DNA of 64,000 nucleotides from Echinococcus granulosus. Taxonomy: Eukaryota; Platyhelminthes; Cestoda; Cyclophyllidea; Taeniidae. The stretch is from NCBI RefSeq assembly GCF_000524195.1, contig NW_020170523.1, positions 86,564 to 150,563 on the forward strand. The letters run 5' to 3'. Position 1 is the first letter of the stretch; every line of letters starts with the position of its first letter. The notes beneath the pieces were generated by a model. That model did no database searches, was not told where the DNA came from, and saw nothing but the letters and a program-made list of their open reading frames with translations. Made by a program: the position numbers and the translations under genes. Below, piece after piece: positions 12,956 through 27,900 of this stretch.

Positions 12956-15900
12956 GTATATTTTTTCGCATTTACGGTGGTAAGTAATTTGTAACTGTCA
13001 ATATTAAAACAATGATGGTAGGGAGCCGTTGCTTTAAATAGCAAGGATTATTAAGAAAGAGCAAGAAGGTGCTTATTTTAGAATTTTTAAGTAAGGATTC
13101 CAACGTGAAAGTAACACAGCATGTGGTAGGCAGGTTTGACGCATGAGGCATGCGCTACGGCGTGGGTAGTTAATAATGGCGATTTTTTAATGCATTCCAA
13201 CCATGCACCATCCACCCAGGATCTTTCCATCTATTGCGCTCGTATGCATCCATTAACCTACTCGTCACTTATCCATCCGTCCATCCATCCATCCAACCTG
13301 GGTCCCTCCAACCATCCATCTAGATTTACATAAAAGTTTTCAGTACTTAATTCTTCGAATGGTAATGATACATTTATATCGACGGCAAATTAAAATAACT
13401 GATTTTTGCGTATTCTCCGTAAGCATGCAGCCAACTTACCTGAGTAGAAATAAATGTGTCGTAAAGGCAAATAACCTCTAGGCGTTTCAACTTGCAGTTG
13501 CCGGGGTTTGTAATCGTTTTCTATACTATTTCAGACTTGATACCCAAATTGTAGCGGTCTGTATAAACTAGTAAACAGCGTGGAGAAAAATGGTTAAATC
13601 TTTTAAATCTCTGGTTGAAAACGAATTCAAAAACCCATTTCTAGGTCGCGACAGAGATCTGCTACGTAGACTGCACACCAGCATGCGTTTTTGACGAAGT
13701 CAAAGGCTGCGTGGTGTCCCCTACTCTCTCCACGGTCATTGAGGAATGTCGGTTTGAACAACGGGTGGGAAGTGGCAGTCTTTTGCTTGAATATACCGTG
13801 GACATGGAGGCACTCGATCGAACGGGTGACTGGAATTGCGAGTACCAGGGTATTTCTGCACCTCGATCCCTCAAATTGCAGGCTTCACTGCGGCCGACTC
13901 CCACGACGACAAAGTCAACAATGGCCTCCACGACCAGTACGACTACCACGACATTCACAACTACTGCCCTTGCTCCTGCAGTGACGATGAAAGCACTTCT
14001 CCCACCCTCGGCTATTAAAGAAGCCAGACCAAAGTCGGGTAAGTCTGTTTCCAAAAGCGTCATGGGACCTTCGAATTCGAAGCGCCTGTGGTGACTGAAT
14101 TACCAGATGGGATAAATGCACTCAACATTCCTTTTTCCTGTTGCGCTGAAGATTTCGAGAATAGAAAATTGGTTCGAGAATTTGCTGCTGGTGACTGTAA
14201 CCTCCAAATATGTTCCTGGTTCGATGCTCTAGCAACTGTCTTTTTCGTGCCCAATCCTCAAACTGTATGCAATGTCTCAACCTTAGTGCTCTTGTCCGGG
14301 TCCCATAATTGACCAATATTGCCCACTACAGGGCTGAGGTCGATTAAAAGGCTGTAAATATGCGCAACTGGTACCACTCCGTGACTGCAGTATTCATCCA
14401 GCGGTCACGTACGCTTGCGCCGTATCCTCTGCCCCCCCCCCCCTCCCCATACCTGTCGGCGATGGAGACATTCACATTGAGGTCTCCATCTCAGGGAGTA
14501 CTCTGGTTAGGAAGTTGGCATGAGTAGTTTATAACCCAATGTCCACAAAATCACAACACTTCTGCTATGAAGATCAATAAGTTGTGGGGCGATATTCGCA
14601 CCTCCATCACTAAAGCAAGTTAATTTCCGCATGAAAATTTCCTTGTAAAAAACTACAGATAGATACAAAATTAGGCTAAGGGCAGTCATAAAATGTCGAC
14701 ATGTAAAGTGGTATTTCCGCATGATTGATAAATTAGAGAAGTGGAGAATATCACTGTGCAGTTACTAGCTCATAGTTGAGGAAACATTGTCGGCTATTTA
14801 CACGGTCCGCGTGGCGCCTACACCTAAAGGTGATAAGGGATGTCGGGTTCATCAATATAAACAACTGATAAAGAAAAGGTAGTGCAAAATTTTATGGATG
14901 AAGTTATGGTGAGGAAAAGTCATCGCAATCCATCCGTCCGTTTGGTAATTTACTTCAAGTGGAGAATCTGATGTGCGTAAATTGAAAAAAATTCTACTTT
15001 ATATATTGCTTAGCTTTGGGCCAAATACCATCGTTTACCATTCTGTTGTGTGAAAAATTTTTTATTATCATTAGTCACGGAACTGGTTGTTTGTTTGGGT
15101 GACCTTGATACATTAGTCTTACTTAGTGGTAACGAACACGAGCCTCAAAGATTCATTCATTTCATCTTGTAATAAATCCAAGCTTTTTGACAAAGTTGTG
15201 ACGTCTTTTTTCCATAAAAATTAAATATTTTCTTAAGCAGTGGTAATGTAAATTCCCTAACTTGTATAACAGGAGGTTTGTTTTAATGGACTCTTAAGTG
15301 ACATCCAGTTTCTGACATGGCCTTAGTGATTTCAGTTGTCCATTTATTGTGGGAAGGTTGACTATTTTTTCGTTTTGAGGCGGTAAAACGCTGTGGATAT
15401 CAGGTTATTAATCTGTGCAATTCTCGTAAGTGGTTTGAATTCTTGCACCAGATTGGAGCCTCTCCGGTTTCAGCACATAATGCTCACTCATTTGATAAAA
15501 CCCTCTTCTTTTCTGGTGCTACGAGTTGTCCACTTGCAGTTACGCAATTTTTGATCATCTCAAAGCAATTAAATGCGAAAACCTACCCCCTTTAGCATTT
15601 TTTTGCATTCATAGGCAGAGAGGACTCGTAGGTCTGAAAAGTACTGTTTTTACTCCTCAGAATGTGAAATCTTCTCTGTAGCCTAGTTTGAGCCCACCTT
15701 CCAATGATTCAAATGGCGGCAGTTTGAATGCCCAATTTCTGTCAAAATGGAGACGGCAAATGTAGTTTAAAAAAGCGGAATTGGGGGGCCAAACAACATC
15801 GCTCCAGGAGACTGCATTTCACAAAGCCAATTAGCTGATGCCACACGTGGGGGTGGTCCTCCTTCCTCCCCCATGTTTCCCATCTATGGCGCCTCATTTT

Positions 15901-18900
15901 TGGTGGCTCTGAATGCATCCCAAGTAATGATTCACAAAGTGCGGACTGTTTTTTGGATGCTATTTCGTCAAACCGAAGATTTGGGATTTCAGCCCCTTCC
16001 GCATGCAACCAGACCTATTTTGTGCACGCTGGTGCTAAGATCTGTAAACAGACACCACTGGCGAACTGATATCCCTAAGCTAGCAAAAGTGTGTGGACAG
16101 GTGATAAGGCGGAGGGGGAGGAGTAGCTGGGGCGGGAAAGAGACACTAGACCAGAGCTGGGACCGCCATTTGAAATGCCCTACAGATTCATGTCTTGAAC
16201 TTCTTTCAGGCCTTTGTCTCTCCATTGTGTGTACTGATCTTTGTGGTCAGTGTAGCATGAAATATATCACCACAATGTTTATTTTCTGTTTATTTCACAG
16301 CGAGAAGGCCAGGCGTCAAATAAATTTCCCGGGATCGTTTACGATGCCTCTAATTATCCTCAATTGAAGTTTATTACACCTTGACTTAGCGCAATATCAG
16401 AGGCGGGTAGACTAAGAACCATGTGGCAGCCCTCACCTTTGATTGCGAGTGGTTTAATTTTTAAATGCAGTGCCATTTTATTTTGCTAAGCATAAGTTTA
16501 ATTTTTTTGTCTTCTAGTTCCAATCGAACTACTAAATCTTTTATCATCAAAAAGCTCCAAAATTAATTTTTAAATACTGTAAATGGTGACTGAACAAAAA
16601 CGAGTTAATTATTCCATTTTATCTCTAAGTACAAACAAATTTCCTCTTTACCGATGGGTTAAATTGACCAGCTCGCCATGGATACCTGAACCAGATGTGT
16701 TTTGTTAAGAAATCTTCAAAAGTTTTTAGTAAGGATCAAACTTTAAGCTCGTTTCTCCTGTCAAGTCTTTTAATTTGGTACAGTTGGATACATTACTTAT
16801 TTATGCATTTCGGACATTACCTAATGAGGGATGCAGTCCAAATTATCACGGGTAAACTCGAATGCAGTTGTAGCTCCTTGAGTATTCCCTGTGGTCACAA
16901 AAGTCATAGAACTATGGCGGAAGAGGTGTTTCTGAGGTACGGAAGAGCTGAGGCTATCAGCGAATGAAAGCACAATGGCAGAGCTTTAATTGTCCCCGTA
17001 AATCAAATGCGGAGTTAAAAAACGCCTTAAGTCCTGTGTTGACACTCTCTTGAGCATCATCCTTGATGCTCCACTAGGTCAACCATTCGCTTCGGCCATC
17101 ACAACGTAATCAGTGCTTCAAGGAAAGAACTCTCGAACCAACATGCTAGTCACCGCATTTGTGCCTGATTGAGGGGACGTTTCAACGCAACCTCACTGAT
17201 CTACCCTGGCAATTCCCCTGGATCTGAAGATTCATCCAGCTCAAGAACTGTATTGAGTAAAGAGAGATGCTCTGACCATCCAGTATGCCCATCGCTAGTA
17301 GTAAAAAGGCTGGCTTAAAGGGATGGGGATTCGAAGACGCCGTAGGGATAAGGTTCCTTCTCTCCCACCCAAAGTGCGATAAGGGGTCTTCTCATGACCA
17401 TGTTCTGTGAGATTAAATGTGAAAATATTTTCCCTGCAATTACTGACATTCGAGTTGTCTCATTTTGGGCAGATAGATATCAAGCGTAACTATTTAATTT
17501 CCGACAAGAAATTAGTCGTGAACAAACTCGTCTACATGGAAAACAGACATGATTAGGTGGGAATGGAATGGCACCTTTGAAGTGTGCAGTGGAGCAATGG
17601 AGCGTTGACAACTATGCCTTCAACTACACGAACTTTGTCGGCTACCCAATACATTCATTACTTTACAAATTTTTGAATTTTTAAATTTTTTTGAGTAAAT
17701 AATGTATTTCATTGCATACGCTATAATTGATAGAAGTCTCCTTACTCCAAAATGCTTACAAAATGTCTCAACTTTTTAAAGGAATGGTGGAGGTACGGCA
17801 AAAGTTTTATTGAGTGAATAAAAGGAAACAATGGTTTATTCCCTTCTCCTCCTGAATTCCCCATCTTTCTTCCCTTCTGTCGTGAGATTCGCCTACACGG
17901 ATCCGCATGCCAAATTTGAAAGGTTTTAGAGCTGCCTGACCTTTTGCTCGTTGGCAGTGGAAGGTAGAAGGGTGGTGAATGCGGTGTCAATGATGTCACT
18001 ACCGTAGCTAGGAGCAAGAGGCAGGGAGAGTCTTTCGTGCAATTCTAACATCCTTTTGATTCTACAGCCTATTTAAGCCACTTTAAGGACACTCAATTGC
18101 ATGAGTTCTACATCTTCCACAAAAAGTGGTAATGATAAAACAGACAGGTAGAACGAAGAGATTTTGCAGTGGATTTGTTGATCTTCAATGCATTTGTAGC
18201 ATAGAGCCTGCTTCTAAAACCTGCCTTCTTGAGTCCTCAATGCCACCTTGATGAAGCAGCAACAAGGCACTTTTCATCGAAGCAGTCAAGTTAGAGGTAG
18301 ACGTTAATCTAGCCTTGAAATATCTTGGAATCGCAATAATAAGGTTAACTTATTTCACGTGAAGTGTTTTAAGCTGGTAGACGCCTTTCTCAACAGTCAG
18401 AGTGTGAGAAAACAAAAATTTTCCGATCCTTTGAACTAACAGAATCAGACAGGCAGAAAAAGCGAGTAGCTTAGTAAGTCCATTCTGCTAGTTCTTTTCC
18501 GATATATGCAGAGAATATGTGAGAAAATCTCCCATGAATCTTTCTTCTACACCCCATGTACTGTGAGGCTGGAAGCGGAATTGATGGTCAAGTTGAACCA
18601 CAATCCCTAATGGTATTGATGTACGTGCAACAGTAAGTGGCGGGTACTGCAAGTAGGCGCACGCCCCTTGAACCAATTCCAGCATAGGTATTCGAGACAG
18701 AACAAAGACGATGCATTGAGAACATAAAACTTGGAATTGTGGATCCAATCCTGTTCGTGGGGCATCCAACATGATTTGGTACGATAATGGAACACTCATA
18801 TAATCTGCAGCAAGATATTTGAGTAGTGTGGACGTTTCGACAGCGGCCCAGCTGTTGCGGCTCTGTTAACAGCCTACACCACAGCAGTCATTCCTGCCAT

Positions 18901-21900
18901 CAAATATTCAACACATGGAGTGCATTGCCCTAGACACTTGGTCAAAACATTACCTAATTTAACATTGAGCAAAAGATGAGTATTTCTGCAATTGAAAATG
19001 TGAAAATCTAGGACACACCAGACACTGCTGAGGATAGCTGGAACCCCAGAAAAGTTCTCACTGTAATTATTCAAATGCCCCTACTTTTGTAACTAGTCTT
19101 TAAACGTTCTAGAACGCCGCGCTCCACCTCATTGCCTTAGTGATTGGCTAATAGCACGCAATGATGTACCTTGAGGGTGCTAATACTCAGCACGATGGAG
19201 GTCAATCAAATGCCTTAGGTATGCGGGTGTGAAACCGCTTCATGTATCTGGCCTGCGGCATGCTCCTCCAGCTGGTGCGTCAGCTATCACGTAGGCACAC
19301 ACCACATCCCTTGGCGCTCGTGCACGTCGGCCAATAAAGGCATCCGCATCGAAGTCGCGGCTATCGAGCACTTTGGTCGGAAAGACTGCAAAAAAGTCCA
19401 AGCTCACGCTTTTGACCTGTGATAAAGTGGAACAAACTGTTCTAGGATGGTTTAGTCAAAGCGACAATTCTTCCTACCTCCGAGACTCCTCCCCATGGTT
19501 TATTTAGACGTCGGTAGGCGGCCTTATTGAACTCCAAAGGCGATTCCTCTCCATTTGAATCTGTTCACTCTATTTGTGCACTTAAGAATTCCGATTCGAC
19601 TAAAACGTCATCTACATTAGCCATTCGCTGTTGCATGAGGTGATAAAAATTACGAAATCAACGACCCAAACAACTACTTTTTCTTCTTCCTGTGATTAAA
19701 ACAGGGAAAAGCTTGAACTGCCCGAGTTAAAAAAATTGTCTTTAATAGAACATAAAGATTTGACTCTCGAGGATCGGAACATTTTTAAATGGGAGGGGTT
19801 TGGTTTTTCTGCTAATAAATCCTTTTTTTGCCTTTAATAAACATCGATTTCTACTACCAAGGAGAGATGAAAACGATGTCCCCTTTTCTTGTGGTACACG
19901 TTTTCCCACTTCATTTTGGCTTTGTGTCTAGATAGTAGAGTAAAAAGACTGCTTCCACCCCTCCACAATCGCTGAGACCTCATTTTATCATGCCAGACGG
20001 CCTGTCAACAAACTAATCTTTTGCTTAAAAATGGCATATTACTCTTGCAGTTCTTGTTTTTCGTGTAGTTATTCAAAATTTATTTCCCTGAAATGGGGTT
20101 AGTCACCCGAAACTAACTACATCAGTGGTGAAATAATGCCTATCACCGAGTCCTTTTGTCCTAGGCCTCGATTTGAATCGTGTTTGTAGAGAGCAAAAAA
20201 GAAGATTGCTTAAGAGTAGACTTAAAAACCTTCCACTTCTTGATACTTATGTCACGAAAAGCAAAATGCGTTTGAAGGCTGAAGGCACGAAGTTCAAATG
20301 GGGCCCATAATACGGCCCAAACTACTCAAATGTTGTCCCGAGTCGTTGCTGAAGTCGAACTAAGTAGTATGGAAGAAAATATTACTCTCCAATGCATAGA
20401 AGAATTGGGAGACTACTAACATGGTCTAAAGGTTGTGCTGCAGAACGGAGATACGACCTGGTTAAACTCGCAGTTAAACAGTATCAGATTGCTGCTCTAA
20501 ACCAAATTCTTTTTTTAATTTTCAAATCTTTTTTGGTTTTGCAGATTCTGAAAATCTGTTATAATGATTATTGTAATCATAATCTACTGCAATAAAGCCC
20601 AGGGAAGTAGTTTTTTCAAGTAAGCTAATGCAGGTTAGAAAGAATGTAAGAATCCAAAAACTACTTTTAGGTGTCTTAACCACTGAGACAACACTCATTT
20701 ACTTTGTCACTAACCAGGTAATCAAAATCGGGGTCTCATGGACTAGAATTTCGAAAAAAATGCTGATTTCGAATAAGTATTTCATTTTTCCCATCCTAAC
20801 ACTGCTTCAACATCCACCTTATCTTTTCTACCTCTTAATAGTATAGGTAGGCACGAAAGCTGGAAAGTTTTTGCTTGTTGCTTACTATTTCTTAAAAGAT
20901 AACATTATCCACTTAATGCAAACCTCGAACAGGCCTCTCTAGCCTTTGCTGCCATGGTCGCTTCATCAGGAATGAGATGGTCATGAGCAAGGCAATTCTC
21001 AGACCCCACCAAAGTAGGATATCTGCACTGCATGTAGGCTCGAAATTGGTGGTCCCATTGAAAAGTATATGGTATGAGGTCAACTTCAACGATTATTTGC
21101 AATCCCTCGATTTTGAATGACAAAGGGCACATTGAAAGGGTCTCAATTTAACACTTCATTTGCGGGTCAAAGTGGACAACAGCTTTCTATCGTAAACTGA
21201 GGCTTAAGTGCGCTAGCTTGTACACCTCATGTCGAACTCCTTACCGGAGTGCTCAATCGACAAGACTTCGTTATAGATGCCTTTATTTGCTAATGCGTGC
21301 GTATGTGATAGCTGACAGGTTAGTGGAGTATACCAAAGACCGCGGTCAGGGGGTAGTTTCACACCTCCCTACCTATAGCTTTTGATTGGCCTTGATCTCG
21401 AGGTGGGCATTAACACATTCAAGGTACATCCATTTGTGATACCAAATACTGAGGCGGAGAGCGATTTATGCAAAGATGGGCGCTTCTAGGAAATGCCAGC
21501 AAAAACGTTTTCTGGGGATTCAGACAACTCCAACACTTTTTCGCAAGTGCGTGGGTTTACTGTAATATATCTATCTAATGCTATATTTCGGTGAAATTTG
21601 ATAACGAGTCATGAAAACATTTGGTGCATTTGAGCTGGCACCGCATTTACTACCTGTACTAACTGTTGATAAACTACCTTTCTTCTAGTTGAAGAGAATC
21701 CCGAAAGTATACTTATAATGGCTAGCATTCCAACAGTCTAATCACTCTACAAAGGTTAGGATTCATAATATCAAGTTAATGTCACCTTTTCAGAGTTCCT
21801 GAGTGCTGCGTTTTAGAAAGCGGTCTTGGGGTTTGAAAGATCAGAAGCCACACAAATTGTCGACGAATATCTTAATTACTTTTTAATTCACTTTAAAGAG

Positions 21901-24900
21901 TGAAAAATTGTTGAAGTCTACTTTGGTCATCCTTATGAAGCGAGGAGTCACGAATTTGAGTTAAATTATATTACACAACTTGCAGATCCAATTCCTGAAA
22001 TTTGTTGATCACAATGGAGAGTATTAATTTGGAAAATTGGGTAAACCAATTCCCCAGCCTAAATGCCAATTCTATTGGCGGTGATAAGAGGGGTTTTGGG
22101 GTGACATTTACACAGTCTTTGAAAAGCGATGGATGTGTTTCGCACATCTTTATTTTCGTCTTCCTACTTTCTATTTAAGATAGGCCAATAGGTGATAAGA
22201 ATTTCCCTTTTTTCCATCATTTAGCATTAGAAAATTCCCCTCAAGACCTGTTGGAACACTTGTACTAGTGTTTCCTCCTAATGCATATGGACAGTAGTCA
22301 ATAACAACCGAGGTGGGGAGGGATTGAAACCCTCCCCTGGACAAGAAAGAAGTCATAACATTCACCGCGGAGAGATAAAGATAAATGAGGCCTCTAGAAT
22401 AGGTCCCTGTAATATTCCGAATAACCAAAATCGTGGCTATTTTACAGCGCAGTTGCCATCCATCTTGACGTTTACATTGACCACCCGTCAGAAACAATTG
22501 AAAACGCTTTTGGGATGAATTTGGATTGTCCAATAAACGTATTCTGGGATTATGCTACTGTCATTTCATTGTGGAAAAATAACTTAGAAAGTTCTCGGTT
22601 GTTGGCGGACTTGTATTTAACGACGAATGCTAGTTAAAAACGCCTGCTTAGCTGCTTAACTTTATCTCCCATCCAGGGCTGTGAAAGCTTCTCATCAAAT
22701 TTAAAGCTGAGTTGAACAGAAGGCACCGTCCGGAAGACAGTCTACTTTGGGTCAGGAATAACTTGTAGGTAGATGCATCACCTCCAGGATGACCCTCTGT
22801 CGGTGTTAGGATCAGCAAAGAATTACATTTGTATCTACTTTAATAGGCAGAAGAAGAGGAAGCCGTGGTGAGAGACAACTAGATTAGTCCTACCCAAATA
22901 ACGATACAGTGACAGATGACGATAGGTTTCAAAGACTTTTCATTTTACTGAGCTATAGAGGGGATCATTCACCTCTATTTTTTTGTTGAAGGTCAAACAA
23001 TAATAGGTAAGATCTATATCTTACAAACCAGCACGACGCGAATATGTGCAAGAGGAACACGCACAGAAGCGGAAGTGATAACTCAAAACCTCACATTGCA
23101 AAACTTATTGTAAAGCAATTTGGACCTTAGGATTTGGAGGGAGGAAGAAAGGGAGGGAGTAAGATACAATCTCACTTCTGAAAATGATGCTGACACTGGT
23201 TGCTGCTCCTCTCAAGTGTTTATTGTTGCTTTTTCTTGGCACTGCCATTAGGCAATCACAATCGTATGCGAAACAGCCTGTTTGGGTGTAAACGTAGGTG
23301 GTAGAAACGGCGTCGAGAGGCGAAGCGTCTACATATAGGTGTAATTTACAGTGAGCTTTTGTCTCATTTGGAGAAGACTAGATAATAGATTGCAATGGTG
23401 ACTATTTTATTAAATGCCACGTTACTGGAAGTGCTTCATTTTAATCGGTTAACTTAAGCACTGAAGAGGTTGAATTATAAGGTACTCCTCAGGGCTGGAG
23501 GATGCTCTGTGTATAAGGCATTTGGCATAGCAAGCACTTTCCAAAAGCGAAGCACCTTTGATAAATTACTTTCCCAGGCTTTCATATTCAGCTAATTAGG
23601 GCGGATATCAAAAAGTAAGAGCAGTTTTCCTGGCCTCTCTTTTTCCTTTTAAGTCCTCCCACATTCAATTATTCCCAACACCTACGATTTCCGCCAATGT
23701 CACCTCTTTTGTACCAACCGGCGGATACATCTAGACACAGGTATTTTTTGAGGTAGGTGTGAAAGCTGTTAGATTTCTAAAGGAGCACAAAATTCATCTC
23801 ACCTCAAGGTGGCGGAACATTTAACTCATCTTAGGACAAGAGCGATCACCACGGCATGCGACCACCTTCGAAACGTTCCATTTCAGAATGTGCTGCCTTA
23901 AAATCAAAACAAAAGGCACAGACTAATAGCATTTAAAATATACCCTATCAGGTCAATTTCAGTCAGCCTGTTTGCAGCACAATCCGTTGGTATGAACTGA
24001 GAAATAAAATGCGTCACATATTTGTGACACTGGCACCGAGTTTGTTAAGTAAGGCTGCAACTTACTCCTCATAAAGTGCCTATGAATGTACAAAAAAAAC
24101 ATAATTTTTTGTGTTTGGCAGAAGTACTTTGAAGTTTACACAGCAGTAACTGCTCGGACCTGGTTTTGATAAGGCAGAAACGGGACTTCTAGGATCGCAT
24201 TTTCTCATACATTAGCAAGGAAAATGAACCAAAAGTGGGAAAATATTTCTGGTCTCTCTCTCTCTCACTAAAATGCTTTTATCATGGTAAATGACCTCTT
24301 TGCTTTCTAGATATTTTAGTAACCCACTTCAATTAGTACAAAGTATCTACCTCTAAACCAAGCAGCGACGTAATTTTATTAATCAGTGAGTTTATCTGGG
24401 AGGTAACCTATTCTCCTTTTTCAACAGGCCGAATGGTAATAATAGAGGATGCCTCACATCGAGAGGGTGAGGAGTCCAACGGTGGTATTTTTTGGAGTAA
24501 GTTTTATTTTCTGAATTGAAAGCCGCTGTATTTGACCACTTTTAAGGACATCCCAAATGAGCGATTTTTTCTTCTTTTCAACTCCTCTTTTTAGTGCTTT
24601 CACAAGTGCGTCCAGAAATCGTGTTGGCGTTAATTGCACTCGCTGTGGTCGCCATTCTCCTCAGCATTGCTCTTTCCATTCGGTGCGCTATGACAAAATG
24701 TTATTTTGGTGAGTGCTTTTCATCGTTTTTAGTTTTTTCTTCAGAAATATCTATTTCAATTCATTTTTTTACCATCATACTGGTCCTTGGTGTACAGTAG
24801 AATGAGGAATCAGGATGCGAAGCTCGTCACCTTTCTGATGTGGAGGAAATTAATCACGACGCGTCCACTACTAGAGGTTCAGAGGAACATTGACCAGCAC

Positions 24901-27900
24901 CATTCAGATGCTCCACTGACACTTACCCCGTCAAAATGAATAATTCACCAGCTGATTGAGAGATGAAAAAAAGGAGTAGTTTTCCCCAGGTTGGGAAGAT
25001 TATACGGCTTTTTGCTTCGAACATTCAATTTGATGCGGGTAGGTGTCGTAAGCTGATAAGGAATGCGTCACACGTCTGTGACAGTGAGTTTGTAAGAAAA
25101 TTGAGGCGTCACACATCTGTGACGCTGGTGATGAACGAGCTTAGAGTAGTGAGTAGTCATTGATGCTACGAAAATGTGACTCCTCGGTATTCCACTTCAG
25201 GAGTGAGTAATCAGGTTGCAGACGATAAAGCTCATTAAATTAAATGTGCGCAACTAGAATTTTTTTCAATATTTGGTGGTTTAATTAGAATATACTTGTC
25301 AAAGCAGAGGTAAATGATAGTATTTGGAGGTTTCTTTTGAAAATTGATATCTCGTACTAGAGGACTCCACTTTTTTGGAATACAAAGAGGAATGGGTTAA
25401 ACCTTCGCACCTTTTATTCACCAAGAGAATATTTTATCTGCAACATACTACCCAGCGCCCTTTTTAATTGCTCATAAACTACTGTGTTGGAAGAGGTTTT
25501 ATTTTAGCATCTTTTTATATGCTTCTGGGAATGAAATGTATCCACTTCTTTGGTGGGTCCGTGGCTGATGAGAAAGTACTGCATGTAGGGCCCCGAGTCT
25601 TGCAGAGGGGATGGAAGGCTATTGATATATCCCGGAGGCCATACTGCCCAGCAGAAGCGCAATCTCCGAGGTCTTACGTGCCCGCCTAATCGAGTGCGGA
25701 GTTAAACAAACTATCAAAGCATTACCAATCCCTTCCCCTCATTTGACCTTCGTCCCCGCCTCTTTCCTTGGTCAACTTCCCTCTTCGGTCATTATAACAT
25801 TGTCATGCTTTAAATGAAACACCCGCCATCAGTCATCGAATTTGTGTACAGCTGAGACGATATTTGGCCTTAACGTGGCTGACGCGACTCGACAAGTCCA
25901 CTGAGTCTGGAGTTTTGTCCTGTTTACGGACTTTATTGAGAAAAGTAAAGTGTACTGACCCTATACTGATCAAGACCGGGTGATGCTCCGCAGTAAGGCC
26001 ATCTCGTACGTTCATGGCTAGTCCTAGGACCACTGGCCTAAGAGCCGATATTTGATGAGGGGCACAGTTTAAATTGTTTCGATGGGGGTAAGGTTTTACG
26101 CCCGCATCCCCTTGCCATTTTGTTCCGATTTTATTGCTCTCCAAACACGCATCTATCCTCATTCCATTCAGCTAGCAGAGAGGTAAAAGAGGTGTCGTAT
26201 ATTCACTTAATTAATCTCTTCATATACATACTGTAGGTAGCTCCATAACAAACTTTTCCAGATGCTTCATGGCTAGTGTCGCTACAGTTGTTGATAGCAT
26301 TCCTGCAGAACACGGGACTGGGGTGGTTGTTAAAGGAAGACGTCTTTTTCAACACTTCTGTTAGGAGTCTTTACAGACTCTCTGATCGGCAGCAGATGCC
26401 CACTTTTGACCCGTTAAGCTTTACCATTCAGCAGTGGAGGTCAAGGATGTTGCCCATCAGGATCGGGTTCGCTTGCCACTGCCACCAATATGGCGCCCTA
26501 AAGCTTCCAGAAGAGATGGAAGGTTACAAGCATTGGCCGGAAGCCACACCGACGAGCAGAGGTACAGTTTGCAGTGTCGTAAATGCCCGCCTAGTCCAAG
26601 GCCCAAGACATTACACTTATATATTTCACCAATATATCCAAAATTTTAATGTGTCAAATTTTGCAGTATACACCAGTTAAAGTTGTTCGTTAAAACGAAT
26701 TTAATTCACTATTTGAATTCCACAGAAGTATATTTCAGCCTAATTTGCTGTAATTAACTTCCATAAATAACCACCTGTTTAACTAGCCGTTGTTTTGATG
26801 ATTTTGTGCAATGATCAGGTGTTAATCAGGAGGATCAAATGTAGTATTGAATGAAAGTGCTGGATTCGTCCAGTAGAAGAGAAGGCACGCCAAACAGGTG
26901 ATGCTCGTAAAAATCAGTTGTGCTGCCAAAAGCACACCATAATTAAGCGACTGCTTCCGCTATTACTTTGATGCTAGCTTGTCTAAAATCAACGACTTTC
27001 TACCTCTTTGTATTTGCTACCTTGGTTTTTCACGAATTAATTAAGCCTGATCGACGTCTGCCCTGTTGCCGACTGGCTGAACTCATGCACGACAAACTAC
27101 AACTTTCAAGCTGGTTTAGTGACTATGTCATCAGCACCATATCTGAATTGAGCCGATATCTCAGACTCTAGTCCATCTTTTCTACCCAAATAAACGTGGG
27201 ACTTTTGTCCATAATTTTCAGCCCCTTCTGTCTCACTTTCTCTCCTAACGCCGAAGCCATTAGTGGTCAACAGCAGTAATTCGCCCCCTATTTTTGCTTC
27301 GGAGAAAGGTAAGTCGCGTACTGGCGCACAAAAGAAAGCATTTGCTTTTTGGCATTAGTCATTATGCGTGTTTGTGCAAGAAACGAGTAATTTTGACCAA
27401 CTTCTCAATCATCACGCAGAGGCAGGCCTTGCTTCATTTTGGGTATTTGCTTCGAAATATTCCTAAAATCTGCAGTTTTGGCACCCCTTTGACCTCTCCT
27501 TTATGACGTGAATGATCTCGCTGCTCAAACCCGCATAGTGTTTAGATAAACGCGCTTTAGTGTTCCCAGGATCGTAAGAAATTGAGGTAATTGTAGTTTT
27601 TGCACTCTATTTGAAAAAAATAAATTTTCTTAAAAATTGAGAAATAAACCACTCAATCCATACCAACATCACTCATGTCGACTTATGCAGTTATCAGTAG
27701 CAGGAACAATTTAATTTCACTTAATTATGTACTACACGCATAATTCAGCTTTATTCAATGCTACATCGTCAAAAATTCGGAAAGAAGATAAAAATAGCGT
27801 GCACTCATGACGATGAAGTCCATGGACAAGAAGTGCTTTTAGTCAATATGAGAATGTCTTCACTATATCCATTCCACGAAAATCAAACCGACGAATGGGA

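Larger units (their letters stand above)
14039..24594 (+). other. Intron 2 of the Ig-like receptor gene, 10.6 kb
   Basis: Starts gtaagt and ends tctttttag. No exon-like block with consistent splice phases was found inside. The longest open frames (15,873-16,367 plus; 22,171-22,533 minus) have no recognisable domain. It contains a C12 tract, a 9-bp inverted repeat and a GCGTCACA palindrome, listed separately. Confidence 0.6.

Noticed and set aside
13662..14063. 133-codon antisense frame over receptor exon 2
   Set aside because: It is the mirror of the Thr-rich codons in the real exon; its Val-rich run is an artefact of ACC/ACT codons read in reverse.
15873..16367. 164-codon plus-strand open frame inside intron 2 of the Ig-like receptor gene
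   Set aside because: No domain, signal or splice context was recognised, and the composition looks like translated non-coding DNA.
22171..22533. 120-codon minus-strand frame
   Set aside because: No recognisable motif, no splice sites in register and no neighbours on that strand.
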